A stretch of 64,000 nt of DNA from Deltaproteobacteria bacterium (GTDB lineage Bacteria; Desulfobacterota; Desulfobacteria; Desulfobacterales; UBA5852). Shown one piece after another: positions 60,430 to 64,000 of the stretch. The stretch spans positions 124,001 to 188,000 of the forward strand of contig JAHLLS010000002.1 in the NCBI GenBank assembly GCA_020444045.1. Direction: 5' to 3'. Position 1 is the stretch's first letter, and every line of letters starts with the position of its first letter. Below the pieces are notes generated by a model. That model was not told where the DNA came from. It searched no databases and worked only from the letters and a program-made list of their open reading frames with translations. The translations under genes were made by a program, and so were the position numbers.

Positions 60430-61437
60430 TTAACGAACCTCGTTCAGATAGCGGTCCCGAAAGGTATTCTGCACCTCGGCCATCTTGGCGTAGTCGATCG
60501 GTTTGGCGCGCTCGTATTCGCTGGCCGGCAGGAACTTGGCCGCAGCTTCCGGGCTCAGGGCGCTGGCGCGCACCGGACGCAGGAAGGCGTTGGCCCAGAC
60601 GGCCTGGCCTTTGTCTGACATAATGAAGTCGAGCACCTTTTTGCCGTTTTCCGGGTTGGGCCCGTTCTTGACCAGACTCATGACGTAGGGCACCACGATG
60701 GAGCCTTCCGCCGGAATCACGAATTCGATGTTGGCCATGTCCTTGTACTTGCCACGGTAGGCGTTGAAGTCGTAGTCGAACAGAATCGGAATCTCGCCGC
60801 TGATAACCCGGGCATAGGAGGTCTGCTTGGGAACGATGGGCTGGTTATCCTTGAGTTTTTTGAAAAAGGCGATGCCCGGATCGAAGTTGTCCAGGCTGCC
60901 GCCCATGGACAGGTTGGCGGCCACGGCCGAAGCATACCCCACAAACGCCGAAGTGGGATCGAGGTAGCCGATCATGCCTTTGTATTCCGGCTTGAGCAGG
61001 TCCGCCCAGGACTTCGGTACCGGCGCACCCCCCAGGGCATCCTTGTTGACGAAAAAGCCGATGGTGCCGGAGTGGATCGTAAACCAGTAGCCTTCCGGGT
61101 CTTTCAAGCCCTCGGGGATGTCTTCCCAGTGGGCCGGTTTATAGGCCGCCACCACACCGGCTTCTTTGGCTTTGATCCCGAAGGAAACCCCATAATAAGC
61201 CACGTCTGCCACCGGGTTGCTCTTTTCGGCAATCAACTGCGACAGGGTCTGCCCCGAGTTCTTGTTGTCGTGGGGCAGGGTGATGCCGATGTTTTGTTCG
61301 ATGGCCTTGAGCTGGCTGGCCCAATCGGCCCACATGGGCGGACAGTTGTAGCAGATAGCCTGCTCGGCGGCCAGGCTGGGGCCGGCCCACACCAGAACCA
61401 CAAGCATCAACAGTATTCCAATCCATTTTTGTTTCAT
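60430..61437 (-). CDS. Periplasmic binding protein of 2-aminoethylphosphonate/iron-type ABC importer
   Basis: A 335-residue solute-binding protein with a signal peptide (about 1-23, ending SLA) and the fold of the iron/thiamine/aminoethylphosphonate class: PPMWADWASQLKAIEQNIGI near 33, SNPVADVAYYGVSFG near 72, and WADLLKPEYKGMIGYLDPTS near 140. A mature start near AICYNCPP places two Cys close together, possibly a disulfide. The ligand is unknown; the linked phosphodiesterase favours a phosphorus compound. GGGGGAG precedes the ATG. It is the first transporter gene downstream of the LacI-type regulator. Confidence 0.9.
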   Translation of the reverse strand: MKQKWIGILLMLVVLVWAGPSLAAEQAICYNCPPMWADWASQLKAIEQNIGITLPHDNKNSGQTLSQLIAEKSNPVADVAYYGVSFGIKAKEAGVVAAYKPAHWEDIPEGLKDPEGYWFTIHSGTIGFFVNKDALGGAPVPKSWADLLKPEYKGMIGYLDPTSAFVGYASAVAANLSMGGSLDNFDPGIAFFKKLKDNQPIVPKQTSYARVISGEIPILFDYDFNAYRGKYKDMANIEFVIPAEGSIVVPYVMSLVKNGPNPENGKKVLDFIMSDKGQAVWANAFLRPVRASALSPEAAAKFLPASEYERAKPIDYAKMAEVQNTFRDRYLNEVR

Positions 61438-61519
61438 TTTTTCTCCCCCTCGGTATGCAATGGTTTATGGATAGCGCCGTAAATGGCGCGGGTGACACCC
61501 TGAAATGCAAAAATTCGGT

Positions 61520-62533
61520 TCAACCCTTTCTCCGCGGCTGTGCGACGGACCCCCGCACGATCAGTTCCAGCCCCAGCAGCCGGTGGACCGGCGTCTGGCC
61601 CCCTCTTTCGATGCGCTCAAGGAGGGCTTCGAAACCCAGGGCGCCCATCTCGTAGGCCGGCAGACGGATGGTGTCCAGGCCCGGCGTCACGTAGGATGCC
61701 AGCGGGATGTCGTCGAACCCCACCACCGACAGGTCCAGCGGCAACTCGAGCCCCGAATCGCGGGCCCCTTCCATGACACCGATCGCCAGGTAGTCGTTGG
61801 AGCAGAATACCGCGGTGGGCGGGGTTTCAAGTTGGAGCATCTGCTGGATAACCTCCCGGCCGCTGGCCAGGCTGTAGGTCGTCTGCGCCAGAAAAGCCTT
61901 GTCGTAGGCAATGCCGTTTTCCCGAAGGCATTGGCGGTAGCCGTCCCAGCGGTTGCGACTTTTGTCGGAAGACCGGAAAGCACCGGCGATCATGGCGATC
62001 CGCCGGTGGCCATTGCCGATCAGATGTTGGGTCGCCATGTAGCCCCCCCGAAAATTGTCAACGCCCACACAGGACATGGGTCCGCGCCGGACCGTGCTGT
62101 AGAGGACGACAAAGGGAAAGCCTTCGGCCACGAGATTCTTGAGAATCGGGTTGTTCGGGTTGGTGGTGGTGATGACCAGGCCGTCGACCTGCATCTCCCG
62201 GAAAACCCGGATGAGTTTTTCCTCGGTTTCGGGGTCGTAGTTGGTGTTGCCGAGCAGGACGCTCAGGCCGGCGGCCGCGGCGCGCTCCTGGATGCCCCTT
62301 GTGGACTCGGCAAACCCCGGGTTGGTGATGGTGGGAATGATCAGGCCGATGGTGTGGGTCCGCTTCGTGACGAACCCCCGGGCCAGTGCGTTGTAGCGGT
62401 AGTGGCAGGCCTCCATGGCCGCGAGGACCCTGGTCCGGGTCGCTTCGCGCACGGCCTGTGGGGTGTTGATCACCCGGGAAACGGTGGCCGTCGAAACGCC
62501 TGCGGCCCTGGCAACGTCGATAATCGTACTCAT
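61520..62533 (-). CDS. LacI-family transcriptional regulator
   Basis: A 337-residue regulator with the LacI helix-turn-helix at the very start (STIIDVARAAGVSTATVSRVIN, the hinge LARGF following) and a periplasmic-binding-protein-like sensor (about 60-330) with TIGLIIPTITNPGFAE, GFPFVVLYS, VGFDDIPLASYVTPGLDTIR. The start is set by the conserved MSTIIDVA; the frame extends 19 codons upstream without family similarity. The gene precedes the binding-protein gene by 82 bases on the same strand, so it probably controls the phosphodiester-type ABC operon and itself through the palindrome at 62602-62615. Confidence 0.93.
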   Translation of the reverse strand: MSTIIDVARAAGVSTATVSRVINTPQAVREATRTRVLAAMEACHYRYNALARGFVTKRTHTIGLIIPTITNPGFAESTRGIQERAAAAGLSVLLGNTNYDPETEEKLIRVFREMQVDGLVITTTNPNNPILKNLVAEGFPFVVLYSTVRRGPMSCVGVDNFRGGYMATQHLIGNGHRRIAMIAGAFRSSDKSRNRWDGYRQCLRENGIAYDKAFLAQTTYSLASGREVIQQMLQLETPPTAVFCSNDYLAIGVMEGARDSGLELPLDLSVVGFDDIPLASYVTPGLDTIRLPAYEMGALGFEALLERIERGGQTPVHRLLGLELIVRGSVAQPRRKG

Positions 62534-62601
62534 TGCCCACCAGCTTCGGTTGTTGATTGTCGGAAGTAATATGCCATTACCATAAAGCATCCTGCAAAAA
62601 T

Positions 62602-62615
62602 TGTAAACGTTTACA
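62602..62615. promoter_or_regulatory. LacI-family operator
   Basis: TGTAAACGTTTACA is a perfect 14-base palindrome with the central CG typical of LacI/GalR-family operators. It lies 69 bases upstream of the LacI-type regulator start, in the promoter region of the regulator-transporter operon. Confidence 0.75.
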
Positions 62616-62930
62616 TTCAGGATGCCCAGACCTTAATCGCAGGTAAGATTGCCCCCCCCTGTGTTCAGATATGATGAGGAAAAATCATCGCCTTCAAAAA
62701 AAGAATCCCAAAAGCCCCTTTGGGCCCCCGGGAGAATTATAACCCGTGATGATCACTGTGATTGCCTGACCGCGCACTTCGACCGCGTCATCGCGGGTTG
62801 AACACCGGCACACATTATTTCTTGGACTGTAAACGGAGCCCATGAGAATTCAACCACCCGCTACGCTCTGAAAAACCGAAAGCGCGCCCCCAAGGCTTTC
62901 CTATGCCATCGAAGGCTTTCACGGAAAACT
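62616..62930. other. Intergenic region before the RND gene end
   Basis: About 315 bases between the operator and the end of the leftward RND gene. I see no gene and no clear terminator hairpin. Confidence 0.4.
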
Positions 62931-64000
62931 TTAATTGACCAAATCTTCCTTTGACATGGCCTGCTCACGTTCGAGACGCCGGGCGACCTGACCCGGAATG
63001 CGGCTTCGCCGGGAGAGGAGGCTGTACGCCACCGGCACCACGAAGAGCGTAAAAACAGTGGCCGACAGAACGCCCGACAGAACGACCGTCCCGATCACCA
63101 TGCGTGTTTCCGCTCCGGCACCCGAAGAGAGGATCAGGGGAACGGCACCGGCCGCGGTGGTGATGCCGGTCATAACGATCGGGCGCAACCGGACTTCGGA
63201 GGCTTTCAGGATGGCGCGGTAAAAGGGGATTCGCTGCTCCCGCAGCTGATTGGCGAATTCGACGATCAGGATCCCGTTTTTGGCCGCCAGGCCCACCAGC
63301 ATGATCAAGCCAATTTGACTGTAGAGATTCAGGGTGGATCCTGTGAAGTAAATCCCCAGCAGGCCGCCGGCGATGGCCAGGGGCACCGACAGCATGATAA
63401 CGAGCGGATTGACATAGCTCTCGAACTGGGCCGCCAGCACCAGAAACACCACGAGGATCCCCAGCAGAAAGACAAAGGCGATGGACTGGGAGGAAGACTT
63501 GAGGTCCTTGGATTGTCCCTTGTAGTCGATGATAACGTTTTCAGGCAGGTGGGCCCTGGCAAGTCCTTCCATGTAGGTCAGGGCCGCACCGAGCGACAAC
63601 CCGTCGGCCAGATTGGCCTCCAGCGTAATGGCGCGCACCCGGTTGTACCGGTTTAGGGTGCTGGAATCGGCGAATTCTTCCAATTGGACGAAATTCGACA
63701 AGGGTATCAGGTCACCGTTGCGGGCGGAACGGACATAGATCTGCTGCAGATCCGTGGGCGTGCGCTGGGTCGACCGTTCCCCCTCCAGGATGACATCGTA
63801 CTCTTCCCCGGCATCGATGTAGGTCGTCACCCTTCGGGAGCCCAGCATGGTCTCCAGGGTCCGGCCGATATTGCCGATGGTCACTCCCAGTTCGGCGGCC
63901 CGGTCATAGTCGATGTTCACCTGCAGCTGGGGTTTGGTTTCCTTGTAATCCCAATCGATCCCCGTAAGACCCGGGTTGTCCTCTTCGATGCGCTCCAGCA
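62931..64000 (-). CDS. RND efflux pump inner-membrane subunit (AcrB/HAE1 family), partial
   Basis: The C-terminal ~356 codons of an RND transporter; the gene continues past the right edge. The visible part starts in the second porter domain (DYDRAAELGVTIGNIGRTL) and passes NGDLIPLSNFVQL and ENVIIDYKGQS. It then enters the last membrane helices: LLGILVVFLVLAAQFESYVN, SVPLAIAGGLLGIYFTG, LIMLVGLAAKNGILIVEFAN (the AKNxILIVEFA signature) and TGITTAAGAVPLILSSGAGA. It would work with a periplasmic adaptor and outer-membrane channel to expel drugs or other amphiphiles. Substrate is unknown. The stop is TAA after DLVN. Confidence 0.95.
   Translation of the reverse strand, partial: LERIEEDNPGLTGIDWDYKETKPQLQVNIDYDRAAELGVTIGNIGRTLETMLGSRRVTTYIDAGEEYDVILEGERSTQRTPTDLQQIYVRSARNGDLIPLSNFVQLEEFADSSTLNRYNRVRAITLEANLADGLSLGAALTYMEGLARAHLPENVIIDYKGQSKDLKSSSQSIAFVFLLGILVVFLVLAAQFESYVNPLVIMLSVPLAIAGGLLGIYFTGSTLNLYSQIGLIMLVGLAAKNGILIVEFANQLREQRIPFYRAILKASEVRLRPIVMTGITTAAGAVPLILSSGAGAETRMVIGTVVLSGVLSATVFTLFVVPVAYSLLSRRSRIPGQVARRLEREQAMSKEDLVN

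Noticed and set aside
1-64000. tRNA, rRNA, riboswitch or integrase/attachment-site signatures
   Set aside because: Reading both strands I found no cloverleaf-like sequence with TTCRANNC arm, no rRNA segment, no recognisable riboswitch core and no integrase or intact transposase gene. Small structured RNAs could still be missed by eye.

Overview
The window is 64 kb of GC-rich chromosome from a Gram-negative bacterium. Lipoproteins, an RND efflux pump, a periplasmic HtrA protease and Sec signal peptides indicate an outer membrane. The mix of a single-cluster ferredoxin, DUF169 and NifX-like proteins, a QueG-like Fe-S protein, a BKACE enzyme and a radical-SAM DNA-repair protein, together with several dispersed repeat families, suggests an anaerobe of the Desulfobacterota (Desulfobacterales-like). 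That placement is inference: no rRNA or other marker gene is present.

Layout. 1-7.3 kb: a large membrane protein cut by the window edge, a haloalkane-dehalogenase-like hydrolase, a DUF362 protein, a PlsC-like acyltransferase and an HExxH protein. 7.3-13.7 kb: a minus-strand carbohydrate module with two permeases, a binding protein, an ATPase, a UxuB-like SDR and an IolC-like kinase, preceded by a GGTATACC-centred palindrome. 14.3-19.9 kb: YwbE, a DEDD exonuclease, a BKACE enzyme, a QueG-like protein and a single polypeptide joining two DNA-repair families normally encoded separately. 20-21.6 kb: a scar region with a truncated FUSC gene, a 39-bp copy of BKACE coding sequence and an inverted-repeat element. 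21.6-32.4 kb: an MCE lipoprotein, YbiI, DUF364, DUF3303, an amidase, a DUF169/NifX-like pair and two linked secreted proteins. 33.4-38.9 kb: a response regulator and kinase followed by an HtrA protease whose promoter carries an 11-bp-phased direct repeat, then a BT1-type transporter. 39.6-48.1 kb: a phospholipase-C-like/transthyretin-like pair, a methyltransferase, AT-richer genes (HNH nuclease, trypsin-like protease), an Fe-S protein and a ferredoxin, separated by repeat-rich spacers.

48.6-62.6 kb is the most coherent block and looks devoted to phosphorus and glycerol-phosphate acquisition. It holds a GlpR-like repressor with a UgpC/B/A/E-type importer, a PhoU-like/PiT phosphate transporter pair, and a LacI-controlled 2-aminoethylphosphonate-type importer. 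In that importer one permease is fused to the ATPase, and its last gene is a GpdQ-like phosphodiesterase. The window ends inside an AcrB-type RND pump gene.

At least four dispersed non-coding repeat families are visible. One has conserved termini that supply the stop codon of two different ABC permease genes. The strongest candidates for something new are the radical-SAM/TIGR03915 fusion, the permease-ATPase fusion with an internal ribosome-binding site and a linked phosphodiesterase, and the stop-codon-associated repeat. I found no CRISPR array, tRNA, rRNA or intact transposase.
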